64,000 nucleotides of DNA from NCBI RefSeq assembly GCF_043195195.1, contig NZ_JBAFWT010000013.1:1-64000 (forward strand), written 5' to 3'. The notes below the pieces were generated by a model, which saw only the letters and a list, made by a program, of their open reading frames with translations, searched no databases and was not told the DNA's origin. How positions within the stretch are numbered: the stretch's first letter is position 1; every line of letters begins with the position of its first letter. The position numbers and the translations under genes were made by a program. Shown one piece after another: positions 53,263 through 62,120 of this stretch. The stretch comes from NCEH01 sp043195195. GTDB taxonomy: Bacteria; Pseudomonadota; Alphaproteobacteria; Rhizobiales; Xanthobacteraceae.

Positions 53263-54165
53263 ATGCGAGCTCTGAGGGATTATTCACTGCTGGAATGGGC
53301 GAGCGCGACGCCGCTGATGCATCGCGCGCGGCGGGCCCGCAATATTCTCGTGGATCTCAGCTACCGCCGCTGCCGTGCGGCCGGTCAGACGGAGGTGCTG
53401 CGCGCGCTCGCCGCCCATCGCGGCGGCACGCTGGCCTTCACCATCGCCTTCAATCTGCCGGAGGCCATCGCCCTGCTGTCGCACGCCATGATGCGGTTCG
53501 TGCCGGGAGCCCAGCTCGTGGTGTGCGATAATTCCACCAAGGCTGAGGCGCGGGTGGCGATTGCCGCGCTGTGCGCGGAACGCGGCCACATTTATTGCCC
53601 GCTGCCGCGCGAGCCGCTGAGCCGCTTCAGCACCAATGGCTCGCGCAGCCACGGCGTGGCGCTGAACTGGATCTATCACAATCTGATCCGGCCCACCGCG
53701 CCCAAGGTGTTCGCGCTGCTCGACCATGATCTTGTGCCGTTGGCCAGGGACGATCTGGCCGCGCGGGTGGCGGCGCAGCCGGCCTATGGCATGGTGCGCC
53801 ATGGGGACCGCTTCGGCTGCTGGTTCCTGTGGCCCGGCTACAGCGTGTTCGACTTTGCCGCGACCGCCGATTTCGCCCTCGATTTCGGCACCGACACGCC
53901 GCTGACCCTCGATACCGGCGGGCAGAACTGGCATCGCCTCTACCGCCGCCTGACGCTCGGCGAGATGCGGCAGGCGCGGACGCGGGAGGTCTATCTGCTG
54001 GATGGAGCGGGCGGGCGCGAGCCGTATCTGCTTACGGATACCTGGTTGCACGTGGGTGGCGCCGGGCACCGTGGCGGCGGCGCGGCGGCGCTGGAGCGGG
54101 TGCGCCTCGCCTTTGCGGCGGACCCGGACGGCCTGCTCGATGCTCTGCTCGCAGAGGCCGCCTGA
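53263..54165 (+). CDS. Glycosyltransferase-like protein with DxD-type motif
   Basis: 300 residues. A central block, VFALLDHDLVPL, has the acidic pair expected of a GT-A sugar-nucleotide enzyme, and LAFTIAFNLPEAIALL with VVCDNSTKAEARV resembles the start of the GT-A fold. The family assignment is tentative. Soluble, no membrane helix. It follows the GT39-like gene by 85 bp on the same strand, so the two may act on the same glycan. Confidence 0.65.
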   Translation: MRALRDYSLLEWASATPLMHRARRARNILVDLSYRRCRAAGQTEVLRALAAHRGGTLAFTIAFNLPEAIALLSHAMMRFVPGAQLVVCDNSTKAEARVAIAALCAERGHIYCPLPREPLSRFSTNGSRSHGVALNWIYHNLIRPTAPKVFALLDHDLVPLARDDLAARVAAQPAYGMVRHGDRFGCWFLWPGYSVFDFAATADFALDFGTDTPLTLDTGGQNWHRLYRRLTLGEMRQARTREVYLLDGAGGREPYLLTDTWLHVGGAGHRGGGAAALERVRLAFAADPDGLLDALLAEAA

Positions 54166-54188
54166 GGCGTTTCTTTCAAGAGCGTGTC

Positions 54189-54240
54189 ACCCCTCACCCG
54201 CCCGCTTACGCGGTCGACCTCTCCCCGTCGGGGAGAGGTG
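54189..54240. repeat. REP-like palindromic repeat, copy B
   Basis: Another copy of the element at 31830 and 42781: CCCTCACCCGCCCGC, then GTCGACCTCTCCCC and GGGGAGAGGT. It lies between the convergent glycosyltransferase and rplS genes. Confidence 0.75.
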
Positions 54241-54263
54241 GGGCGTGTGCGCATGGGGCCAAT

Positions 54264-54294
54264 AAAAAACGCCGCCGGGCGAACCCGACGGCGT
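54264..54294 (-). terminator. Intrinsic terminator of rplS
   Basis: On the minus strand ACGCCGTCGGG, a TTCG loop and CCCGGCGGCGT form an 11-bp stem with one G-U pair, followed by TTTTT. This is a strong terminator 36 bp after rplS ends. Confidence 0.92.
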
Positions 54295-54330
54295 TCAAAA
54301 GCGATCCGAACCCTCAGGCCCGGCACAGGC

Positions 54331-54735
54331 TCACTTCGGGGAAGCGGCCTTGATCTTCTTGCCGCTCTCGTCGCGGCGATCGGTGCGCTCGGCGATACGG
54401 GCGGACTTGCCGCGACGGTCGCGCAGATAATAGAGCTTGGCGCGACGCACCTTGCCGCGACGCACCAGCTTGATGGAATCGATCAGCGGCGAATAGACCG
54501 GGAACACGCGTTCCACGCCTTCGCCGTAGGAAATCTTGCGGACGGTGAAGCTCTCGTTGAGCCCGCCGCCGTTGCGCGCGATCACCACGCCTTCATAGGC
54601 CTGCACGCGGGTGCGCTCGCCTTCCACGACCTTCACATTGACGATCACGGTATCGCCGGGCTGGAAGTCGGGGGTGGGCCGCTTTTCGGCGAGGCGGGCG
54701 GCCTGTTCTGCTTCAAGGGTCTGAATGATGTTCAT
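54331..54735 (-). CDS. rplS: Ribosomal protein L19
   Basis: 134 residues. L19 sits at the interface of the 30S and 50S subunits. The core FQPGDTVIVNVKVVEGERTR, EGVVIARNGGG, and YSPLIDSIKLVRRGKVRRAKLYYLR is unmistakable; the C-terminal 25 residues are a basic extension common in alphaproteobacteria. It follows trmD by 178 bp, an unusually long gap for this pair. Confidence 0.97.
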   Translation of the reverse strand: MNIIQTLEAEQAARLAEKRPTPDFQPGDTVIVNVKVVEGERTRVQAYEGVVIARNGGGLNESFTVRKISYGEGVERVFPVYSPLIDSIKLVRRGKVRRAKLYYLRDRRGKSARIAERTDRRDESGKKIKAASPK

Positions 54736-54913
54736 GTGTCACCAACTTTCATGCGGTCGCCAAACGCCGCCGGCCCGAGGGCCGATTGTCCCGGCGCCAC
54801 ATCGTGTCGTTTTAAATTAGGGGGACGGCGGGGCTATACCGCAGAACGCTCGGCCTGTCATGCCCTTTGTTCACGCACCCGTCACATCCCGCGCCCGTCA
54901 TATCCTGCAGTCT

Positions 54914-55615
54914 TCACATGCCCTCCGGATTGTCCGGGCCGAGCAGGTCCGGCCGGCGCGCGCGCGTCGCCTTCACCGCCTGCGAGCGGCGCCAGGCGCG
55001 GATGCGGGCATGATCGCCGCTGACCAGAACCTCGGGGATCGGCGCGCCCTCGAAGATCTGCGGGCGGGTGTATTGGGGATATTCCAGCAGGCCGGCGGAA
55101 AAGCTCTCGTCGGTGCCGCTCTCGATCTTGCCCATGACGCCGGGAATGAGCCGCACGCAGGCATCAAGCAGCAGCAGCGCCGCGCTCTCCCCGCCCGAAA
55201 GCACCACGTCGCCGACGCAAATCTCCTCCAATTGACGTGCCGCGATCACGCGTTCGTCCACCCCTTCGAACCGTCCGCACAAGATCACCGCGCCGGGACC
55301 GGCGGAGAGGTCGCGCACGCGGGCCTGGGTGAGCGGGCGGCCGCGCGGGGTCATGAGCAGGCGGGGACGTGGATCGCCTTGCGGGGCGACGGCATCGATG
55401 GCGGCGGCGAGCACGTCGGCGCGCATCACCATGCCGGGGCCGCCGCCGGCGGGCGTATCGTCCACCGAGCGATGCTTGTCGCGGGCATGGTCGCGGATCT
55501 GCATCGCCTCAAGCGCCCAAAGGCCGGACGCCAGCGCCTTGCCGGCGAGGGCATGGCCGAGCGGGCCGGGGAACATCTCGGGATAAAGGGTCAGGATGCT
55601 GGCGCGGAACGTCAT
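54914..55615 (-). CDS. trmD: tRNA (guanine37-N1)-methyltransferase
   Basis: 233 residues. TrmD methylates G37 next to the anticodon, preventing frameshifts. It has the SPOUT knot: MTFRASILTLYPEMFPG, GGGPGMVMRADV, and SGGESAALLLLDACVRLIPGVMG. It is transcribed with rplS. Its usual upstream partners rpsP and rimM are about 5 kb away on the other strand. Confidence 0.97.
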   Translation of the reverse strand: MTFRASILTLYPEMFPGPLGHALAGKALASGLWALEAMQIRDHARDKHRSVDDTPAGGGPGMVMRADVLAAAIDAVAPQGDPRPRLLMTPRGRPLTQARVRDLSAGPGAVILCGRFEGVDERVIAARQLEEICVGDVVLSGGESAALLLLDACVRLIPGVMGKIESGTDESFSAGLLEYPQYTRPQIFEGAPIPEVLVSGDHARIRAWRRSQAVKATRARRPDLLGPDNPEGM

Positions 55616-55813
55616 GGCGCTGTGATGGGCGAGCCGGGCGCCGCCGTCAAATGGGCGGGCCGATCACGTCTGTGTGCCAAGGCGCGCGTGCCGTGCCGGG
55701 GCGCTTGTGCGGAACAAGCGGGTTGGGCTTGATGGGCCGTCCGCGCCACGCCCTTCCACGCCACGCCCTTCCACGCGTCCATGCCGGAACTCTCGATGAT
55801 CCCGAACGCTCCC

Positions 55814-56821
55814 ATGGACCTCCAACACCTGCGCCGGTTGCCAGCGGGTCTTGCCCTGCTGCTCGCGGTGCTCGCCGCGTCGGCTGTCGGGGTCGCTCAC
55901 GCCTCGGCACAGACGCACTCAGCGTCGTCGCCCGCCGCGCCATCCCCCTCGGCGCCGCCGCTCGCGGTCGAGGTGCGCAACGAGAGCGAACCGGTGCTGT
56001 GCGCGGAAAAGGACAATGTGGCGCTCACCTTCGCCTCGCCGCAGGTGCGCCGCTTTCGCATCCAGGCGGTGCATCCCGCCTATCTTGGGGCCCTGGTCGC
56101 CGACCGCACCGAGCCCAATTGGACCGCCTGCGACATGAGCGGCGATCCCGCCTTTCCCGCAGCGCCCAAGCGCGTGACCTTCTTCGAGACGCCGGACCTC
56201 TGGCTCACCGGCTATACCTTCCCGGCCTTCTGGCGTCCGGCAAGCGTGCCGGTGCGGGTGGGCGATACGGCGACCGAGGGGCTGCACATGGTGCAGCTCT
56301 GGGTGCGGCGGGATGAGCGGGCCGAGGAGGTGCTGGTGTTCTATCCGCCCGATGGCTATTGGCGCGCCCGCCCGCTGGCCCCGCCCCATCTCGCCAACAC
56401 CGCCTATGGCTCGTCCTTCCTGCTGGGGCCGGTGGAAACCGAGGGCCGGCCGCTGGTGAAGCTGAAGGAGATCGCGTTCGATCCGGCCACCCGCACCTTC
56501 ACCCTCGCGTTCGCGGGCGGCGGTTCGGCGCGCCTGGCGCTGTCGGCGCTCGATCGCGAGTCCATGGTGCTGGATGTGAGCCTGGACGGGCCGGTGACGG
56601 GCCACCCGTTTGCCGCTTTGCGCTCCATGTATGTCACCGCCTTCAATGCCGACGTGGCCCAGGTGGCGTGGCGCGCGCCCGGCGCGAAGGGCTGGGCGGA
56701 GGGCGACATCCTGGATTTTTCCGGCGGGCCGGTTCTCGATCTGTGGGCCGGGCGCCTCGCGCCCTCGCGCCACAACACCAGCGCCCCGGACATGGTGTTC
56801 GGCCCGTTCGAAGGCCCTTGA
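55814..56821 (+). CDS. Exported protein of unknown function
   Basis: About 335 residues if started at 55814. A signal peptide (LPAGLALLLAVLAASAVGVAHASA) is cut near residue 32, then a Ser/Pro-rich linker, then a soluble region rich in beta strands (PVLCAEKDNVALTFASPQVRRF). The start is uncertain: ATGs at 55781, 55796 and 55814 are in frame and none has a clear ribosome binding site; 55814 puts the signal peptide at the usual place. Function not recognised. Confidence 0.7.
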   Translation: MDLQHLRRLPAGLALLLAVLAASAVGVAHASAQTHSASSPAAPSPSAPPLAVEVRNESEPVLCAEKDNVALTFASPQVRRFRIQAVHPAYLGALVADRTEPNWTACDMSGDPAFPAAPKRVTFFETPDLWLTGYTFPAFWRPASVPVRVGDTATEGLHMVQLWVRRDERAEEVLVFYPPDGYWRARPLAPPHLANTAYGSSFLLGPVETEGRPLVKLKEIAFDPATRTFTLAFAGGGSARLALSALDRESMVLDVSLDGPVTGHPFAALRSMYVTAFNADVAQVAWRAPGAKGWAEGDILDFSGGPVLDLWAGRLAPSRHNTSAPDMVFGPFEGP

Positions 56822-56878
56822 GCCGAGGTTGACCAAAGGGCATCCTGAACCTCCCGGCCGCAGTCTCAGGGTTGGTTC

Positions 56879-57265
56879 ATGCTTCCAGACAGCCTCGCCT
56901 CGACCATCCTGACCATGCGGCCATTCCTGCCGGCCAAGGATTTTGCCGTCAGCCTGGGCTTCTATGAGGCCCTGGGCTTCGAGGCGACGCCGCTCGGCGA
57001 GAAGATGGCGCACATGCAGCTCGGGCGCTTCGCCTTCCTGCTGCAGGAATTTTACGTGAAGGAGTTCGCGGAGAACCTCATGATGCACGTGCTGGTGGAA
57101 GACCTCGACGCGTGGTGGCGTCACATCGAGGCACTTTCGCTTGCGGAGCGCTTCGACGTGGGGCCGCCCCGCCCGCCCAAGTTGGAGAGCTGGGGCCTGC
57201 GCGTTTCCTATGTGTTCGATCCCGCGGGCGTCCTCTGGCACTTTGCCGAGGAGCCTAAGGCTTAA
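56879..57265 (+). CDS. Glyoxalase/bleomycin-resistance (VOC) family protein
   Basis: 128 residues. It has a paired beta-alpha-beta VOC layout, with MRPFLPAKDFAVSLGFYEALGFE at the start and VSYVFDPAGVLWHFAEEP at the end. The metal ligands expected in glyoxalase I are not obvious, so the substrate is unclear. It is convergent with the amylase-family gene three bases away. Confidence 0.85.
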   Translation: MLPDSLASTILTMRPFLPAKDFAVSLGFYEALGFEATPLGEKMAHMQLGRFAFLLQEFYVKEFAENLMMHVLVEDLDAWWRHIEALSLAERFDVGPPRPPKLESWGLRVSYVFDPAGVLWHFAEEPKA

Positions 57266-57268
57266 AAC

Positions 57269-59020
57269 TCACCCCTTCGCATGCACCCGGCGCCGGCGCA
57301 CCGGTGCGGCGCCGGGGACCGGACCGCCGGCTTTCGCTGGGCGCTGCGTGCCGCGCGCCCAGTCGCGCTCGGGAATGCCGACGTCGCTGCGCTTCAAGAG
57401 ATAGTCGAGCCCTCCGACCCGGTACCAGCGATAGCCGTAGCCTTCGAGATAGATGCAATGCCGCCCCTTTTCGTCGGCCGCGCTGTGGCTGTTGGCGAGC
57501 ACGTCCACCAGCGCATTGCCCTCCTCTTCCATCTCCACGTCCAGCTCGATTTCCAGCGGCGAGGGGCACAAATTGAGGATGGTGACGACCGAATTGTTGC
57601 GCCAGTCGTAGCGGATCGCCGGCACGGCGGGATTGCCGCTCTCCAGCACCGTGAAATCGCCCCAGCCGATTTCCGGCATTTCCATGCGCATGCGGATCAT
57701 GCGCTCCATCCAGTTGAGGAAGGAATTGGGGTCGCGCCGCTGGGCCGCGACATTCACGTGGGCATAGCCGTAGGGGCCCTGGCCGATCACCGGCAGCAGC
57801 GGCGTGTCGCTCTTGGTGAAGCCGCCGTTCGGCTCGGTGGACCATTGCATGGGGGTGCGGGCGCAATTGCGCTCCGGCAGGGAGAGATCGTCGCCATAGC
57901 GCAGCACTGGCGTTCCCGGCAGGGAGAACATGAGGCAATAGGCGAGTTCCAGCCGCGCGCGGTCGCCCTCCAGCATGGGCGCCAGCCGGCGGCGGATGCC
58001 CCGGTCGTAGAGCTGCATGTCCTTGTCGGGGCCGAAGGCGGCGAACACCTTCGCCTGCTCCGCCTCACCGAGGCGGCCGAGGTCCAGCTCGTCGTGATTG
58101 CGCAGGAACTGGCCCCATTGGCCGGTGGCCGGCCGCGCCTTGGTGGCCAGCATGGCGGCCTTGAGCGGCCCGGCGTCGGCCGCCGCCAATGCATAGAAGG
58201 AAGTCTGGTTGACCTGGAAGTTGAACATCATGTGCATGCGGTCGCCATCGCGGCCGAAATAGTCGAAATTCACTTCCGGCAGTACATTGGCCTCGGCCAG
58301 CACGATGCAATCGCCTTGGCGCCATTGCAGGAACTCGCGGAAGGTGCGCAACAGGTCGAAGCGCTCCTTGGGCTTGGCAATGTCCGCGCCCTTCTCCGCG
58401 ATCACGAACGGCACCGCATCCATGCGGAAGCCGCTCACCCCGAGCTCGATCCAGAATCCCATGATCTTCAGGATTTCCGCCACCACGAGCGGGTTCTGCG
58501 TGTTGAGGTCGGGCTGGAAGTCGTAGAAGCGATGGAAATAATAGGCGCCCGCCTGCTTGTTGCGGGTCCATGTGCTCTTCTGCACGCCGGGGAAGACCAT
58601 GCCCTCGTTGGCGGTCTTGGGCTTGGTCTTCGACCAGACATACCAGTCGCGATACGGCGAGGCAGGATCGGCGCAGGCCTCCTTGAACCAGGGATGCTGG
58701 TCGGAGGTGTGGTTGACCACGAGGTCGATCAACACCCGCATGCCGCGCTGCTTGGCGGCGTGGGTGAATTCGACGAAATCGCCGAGCGTGCCGTAGCGCG
58801 GATCGACGCTGTAATAATCTGTTATGTCGTAGCCGTCGTCGCGGCCGGGGGATTTCTGGAACGGCGCCAGCCACACCGCCGTCACGCCGAGCCCATGGAG
58901 ATAATCCAGCCGGCGCATCAGGCCGGGGAAATCGCCCACGCCGTCGCCGTTGGAATCCATGAAAGTGCCGACATTGAGGGAATAAAGAACAGCGTTCTTG
59001 TACCAGAGGTCGTTGATCAT
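57269..59020 (-). CDS. GH13 alpha-amylase-family protein, trehalose synthase-like
   Basis: 583 residues. It has the GH13 catalytic set: nucleophile D201 (GFRMDAVPF), acid/base E243 (VLAEANVLPE) and D310 (RNHDELD), plus VVNHTSDQHPWF and DDGYDITDYYSVDP. The order and length resemble trehalose synthase (maltose to trehalose) or related enzymes, and the closing beta-sandwich domain is present (about 485-560). The ATG at 59020 gives the standard family start; a longer frame does not. Confidence 0.85.
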   Translation of the reverse strand: MINDLWYKNAVLYSLNVGTFMDSNGDGVGDFPGLMRRLDYLHGLGVTAVWLAPFQKSPGRDDGYDITDYYSVDPRYGTLGDFVEFTHAAKQRGMRVLIDLVVNHTSDQHPWFKEACADPASPYRDWYVWSKTKPKTANEGMVFPGVQKSTWTRNKQAGAYYFHRFYDFQPDLNTQNPLVVAEILKIMGFWIELGVSGFRMDAVPFVIAEKGADIAKPKERFDLLRTFREFLQWRQGDCIVLAEANVLPEVNFDYFGRDGDRMHMMFNFQVNQTSFYALAAADAGPLKAAMLATKARPATGQWGQFLRNHDELDLGRLGEAEQAKVFAAFGPDKDMQLYDRGIRRRLAPMLEGDRARLELAYCLMFSLPGTPVLRYGDDLSLPERNCARTPMQWSTEPNGGFTKSDTPLLPVIGQGPYGYAHVNVAAQRRDPNSFLNWMERMIRMRMEMPEIGWGDFTVLESGNPAVPAIRYDWRNNSVVTILNLCPSPLEIELDVEMEEEGNALVDVLANSHSAADEKGRHCIYLEGYGYRWYRVGGLDYLLKRSDVGIPERDWARGTQRPAKAGGPVPGAAPVRRRRVHAKG

Positions 59021-59318
59021 GGGCGCGGGCTCCCGGGGCGCCCTGTGCGCCACACGGGCAACCGCCTCGCAGCGCGGATGGTTCCAGCGACGGGGCTGGG
59101 CGGGACGGGACATGGATTTCCAGCCCGCCATTGCCCTTGCCGGCGGTCGGTGCTAAGAACGCCCCCTTCTCAAGGACGGCAACGCCGATCCAGCCGACCG
59201 GGCCGAGAGCCCGGAGGTCCCCGCCCGACAGCGCTGTGCGCCCTCGGGCGAGTTTCGCGTTGCGCCTGTTGTTGGGAAAAGCCCTTCGGCGATGAGCCGG
59301 AGATCACCGGACGGACCC

Positions 59319-60872
59319 ATGTTCGACAGCCTTTCCGACCGCCTCGGCGGCATACTCGACAAGCTCAAGCGGCGTGGCTCCCTCACCGAGGCCGACGTCT
59401 CCGAAGCCATGCGCGAGGTTCGCCGTGCGCTGCTCGAAGCGGACGTGGCCCTCGATGTGGTGCGCGAATTCATCGAAAAGGTGCGCGCCCGCGCGGTCGG
59501 CGCGGAGGTCATCAAGTCGGTGACCCCCGGCCAGATGGTGGTCAAGATCGTCCATGACGAGTTGGTCGCTGTGCTGGGTTCGGATGCCGATCCCATCGAT
59601 CTGCATGCCGCCGCCCCGGTGCCCATGTTGATGGTCGGCCTTCAGGGCTCGGGCAAGACCACCACCACCGCCAAGATCGCCAAGCGCCTCACCGAGCGCG
59701 GCAAGCGCCGCGTACTGATGGCCTCGCTCGATACCCGCCGTCCCGCCGCCATGGAGCAATTGGCCACCCTCGGCCTTCAGGTCGGCGTCGCCACCTTGCC
59801 GATCGTGCCGGGCCAGAGCGCGGTGCAGATCGCCAAGCGCGCCATCGAGGCGGCGAAGTTCGGCAATTACGACGTCGTCATGCTCGACACCGCCGGCCGC
59901 GTCACGCTCGACGAAGCGTTGATGGCCGAGGTGGCGGAGGTGAAGGCCGCCACCAATCCGCATGAAATCCTGCTGGTGGCCGACAGCCTCACCGGCCAGG
60001 ACGCGGTGAACACCGCCAAGGCCTTCGACGGGCGGGTGGGAATCTCCGGCATCGTGCTGACCCGCGCCGATGGCGACGGGCGCGGCGGCGCGGCGCTCTC
60101 CATGCGCGCGGTCACCGGCAAGCCCATCAAGCTGCTCGGCACCGGCGAAAAGATGGACGCGCTGGAGGATTTCGATCCCCGCCGCGTGGCCGGCCGCATC
60201 CTCGGCATGGGCGACGTGGTCGCCCTGGTGGAGAAGGCCGCCGAGAATATCGATATCGAGAAGGCGAAAGCGGTCGCCGAGAAGATGCGCAAGGGCGCAT
60301 TCGACCTCGAAGACCTGCGCGACCAGCTCGCCCAGATGCAGAAGATGGGCGGCATGACCGGCGTGCTCGGCATGCTGCCCGGCATCGCCAAGGTGAAGAA
60401 CCAGATCGCCTCGGCCAATCTCGACGACAAGGTCTTCAAGCGCCAGACCGCGATCATCAATTCCATGACCCGCCAGGAGCGGCGCAACCCCAAGGTGCTC
60501 GACGCCTCGCGCAAGCGGCGGGTGGCGGCCGGCTCCGGCACCAAGGTGGAAGAGATCAACCGACTTTTGAAGATGCACCGCCAGATGGCCGACATGATGA
60601 AGGCCATGGGCGGGGCGGCCGGCAAGCGCGGCCCCATGGCGGGCCTCGCCAGCATGTTCGGCATGGGTGGCGGTGCGCCGTCCCCGGAAATGCTCCAGCA
60701 GATGGCCGAGAAGATGCCGGGCGGCATGCCCGGCGCGGGCGGCGGCGGCTTGCCGCCGAATTTCCCCGGTCTTGGCGGCGGTCTGCCCGCCAAATTCCCC
60801 GGCGGCCTTCCCGGACTGCCGAAGGGTCCGCCGGGCAATTTTCCCGGCCTCGGGGGGCCGAAGAAGAAATAA
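59319..60872 (+). CDS. ffh: Signal recognition particle protein Ffh
   Basis: 517 residues. Ffh binds signal sequences of membrane proteins on the ribosome. N-domain helix (MFDSLSDRLGGILDKLKRRGSLTE), GTPase motifs GLQGSGKTTTTAKIA, MLDTAGR and LTRADGDGRGGAALS, then the methionine-rich M domain (MQKMGGMTGVLGMLPGI, MTRQERRNP). The final 75 residues are a Gly/Pro/Met-rich tail. The ATG at 59319 fits the family start. It leads the ffh-rpsP-rimM run. Confidence 0.97.
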   Translation: MFDSLSDRLGGILDKLKRRGSLTEADVSEAMREVRRALLEADVALDVVREFIEKVRARAVGAEVIKSVTPGQMVVKIVHDELVAVLGSDADPIDLHAAAPVPMLMVGLQGSGKTTTTAKIAKRLTERGKRRVLMASLDTRRPAAMEQLATLGLQVGVATLPIVPGQSAVQIAKRAIEAAKFGNYDVVMLDTAGRVTLDEALMAEVAEVKAATNPHEILLVADSLTGQDAVNTAKAFDGRVGISGIVLTRADGDGRGGAALSMRAVTGKPIKLLGTGEKMDALEDFDPRRVAGRILGMGDVVALVEKAAENIDIEKAKAVAEKMRKGAFDLEDLRDQLAQMQKMGGMTGVLGMLPGIAKVKNQIASANLDDKVFKRQTAIINSMTRQERRNPKVLDASRKRRVAAGSGTKVEEINRLLKMHRQMADMMKAMGGAAGKRGPMAGLASMFGMGGGAPSPEMLQQMAEKMPGGMPGAGGGGLPPNFPGLGGGLPAKFPGGLPGLPKGPPGNFPGLGGPKKK

Positions 60873-60983
60873 GCGTTTCACCCGCGTTCAACCCGCCGCC
60901 GGCGCCTCGGCTCGATCCGAGGGCCCGGTCCGGCGGAAGACACCACACGAACCTGAATATCGACGTTTGAAAGGAAAACGACC

Positions 60984-61358
60984 ATGTCCCTGAAGATCCG
61001 TCTCGCCCGTGGCGGCGCCAAGAAGCGCCCCTACTACCGCATCGTCATCGCCGACGCCCGCTCGCCCCGCGACGGCCGCTTCATCGAGAAGATCGGCACC
61101 TTCAACCCGCTGCTGGCGAAGGATTCCGCCGAGCGTGTGGTGCTCGACGTGGAGAAGGCCAAGGCCTGGCTCGAAAAGGGCGCCCAGCCCACCGACCGCG
61201 TGGCGCGGTTCCTCGACGCCCAGGGCCTGATGACGCGGGAAGCCCGCTCCAACCTGAAGAAGGGCGAGCCCGGCAAGAAGGCCCAGGAGCGCGCCGCCGA
61301 GCGTGCCAAGGCCGCCGAAGCCGCCGCTGCCGCGGGTGCGGAAACCTCCGCGGAGTGA
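60984..61358 (+). CDS. rpsP: Ribosomal protein S16
   Basis: 124 residues. It starts MSLKIRLARGGAKKRPYYRI, the universal S16 beginning, and continues with FIEKIGTFNPLL. The C-terminal 40 residues are an Ala/Lys/Glu-rich extension common in this group. GGAAAA lies ahead of the ATG. It lies 111 bp after ffh and 121 bp before rimM. Confidence 0.97.
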   Translation: MSLKIRLARGGAKKRPYYRIVIADARSPRDGRFIEKIGTFNPLLAKDSAERVVLDVEKAKAWLEKGAQPTDRVARFLDAQGLMTREARSNLKKGEPGKKAQERAAERAKAAEAAAAAGAETSAE

Positions 61359-61479
61359 AGCCTTTCCGCCGGGCTTCGCGCCCGGCGGCCGAACGATCCG
61401 CAGGGCGCGCATTCCAGCTTGGGATGCGGCCCCGCGGGTCCCGCCCGGACCGCCCGGCGATTCTGGCAGAAGCATTTCC

Positions 61480-62049
61480 ATGACCGATAAAATTCTCATC
61501 GCCCGCATCGGCGCACCCCATGGCGTGCGGGGCGAAGTGCGCCTGTTCGTCTTCGGCGAAGATCCCATGGCGCTGCGGCGCTACAAGCTGTCGACGACGG
61601 CGGGCAAGCGCATCCGCATCCAGTCGCTGCGTGAGGCAAAGGACCATTTCGTCGCCCGCCTCGAAGGCGTGGCCGATCGCACCGCCGCCGAGGCGCTGAC
61701 CAATACCGATCTGCTCGTCGCCCGCGCGGACCTGCCGCCGCCGGAGGAAGACGCCTTCTACCACGCCGATCTGATCGGCCTTTCGGTGGAGGACGAGGCC
61801 GGGACGCGGCTCGGCGCGGTGACCGCCCTGCATGATTTCGGCGCCGGCGACATTCTCGAATATCTGCCCGAGGGCGGCGGCAAGACCCGCCTCGTGCCCT
61901 TTACGAAGGCCGCCGTCCCGGTGGTGGATCTCGCCGCCCGGCGGGTCGTGGTGGTGGAGGAGGCCGAGGCGGAGGACGAGCCGCAGCCGGAAGACGCCGA
62001 TCTCGATCCCGACGCGGCCCTCGATCCCGATGCGGTCAAAGAGGCCTGA
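61480..62049 (+). CDS. rimM: Ribosome maturation factor RimM
   Basis: 189 residues. RimM helps assemble the head of the 30S subunit and binds S19. The start MTDKILIARIGAPHGVRGEVRLF and the PRC-barrel end (HDFGAGDILEYLPEGG, VPFTKAAVPVVDL) are typical; the last 30 residues are a Glu/Asp-rich tail. The ATG at 61480 is chosen because it gives the family start. Confidence 0.96.
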   Translation: MTDKILIARIGAPHGVRGEVRLFVFGEDPMALRRYKLSTTAGKRIRIQSLREAKDHFVARLEGVADRTAAEALTNTDLLVARADLPPPEEDAFYHADLIGLSVEDEAGTRLGAVTALHDFGAGDILEYLPEGGGKTRLVPFTKAAVPVVDLAARRVVVVEEAEAEDEPQPEDADLDPDAALDPDAVKEA

Positions 62050-62120
62050 GGCCGCCGGACCTTCTCACGCAACCGATTTGCCTTATTTTAAGCTGCCGCA
62101 CCGCGAAGGCGATCGCCGTG

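Noticed and set aside
57281..59557. Plus-strand open frame opposite the GH13 enzyme
   Set aside because: Antisense shadow; the GH13 catalytic triad is intact on the minus strand.
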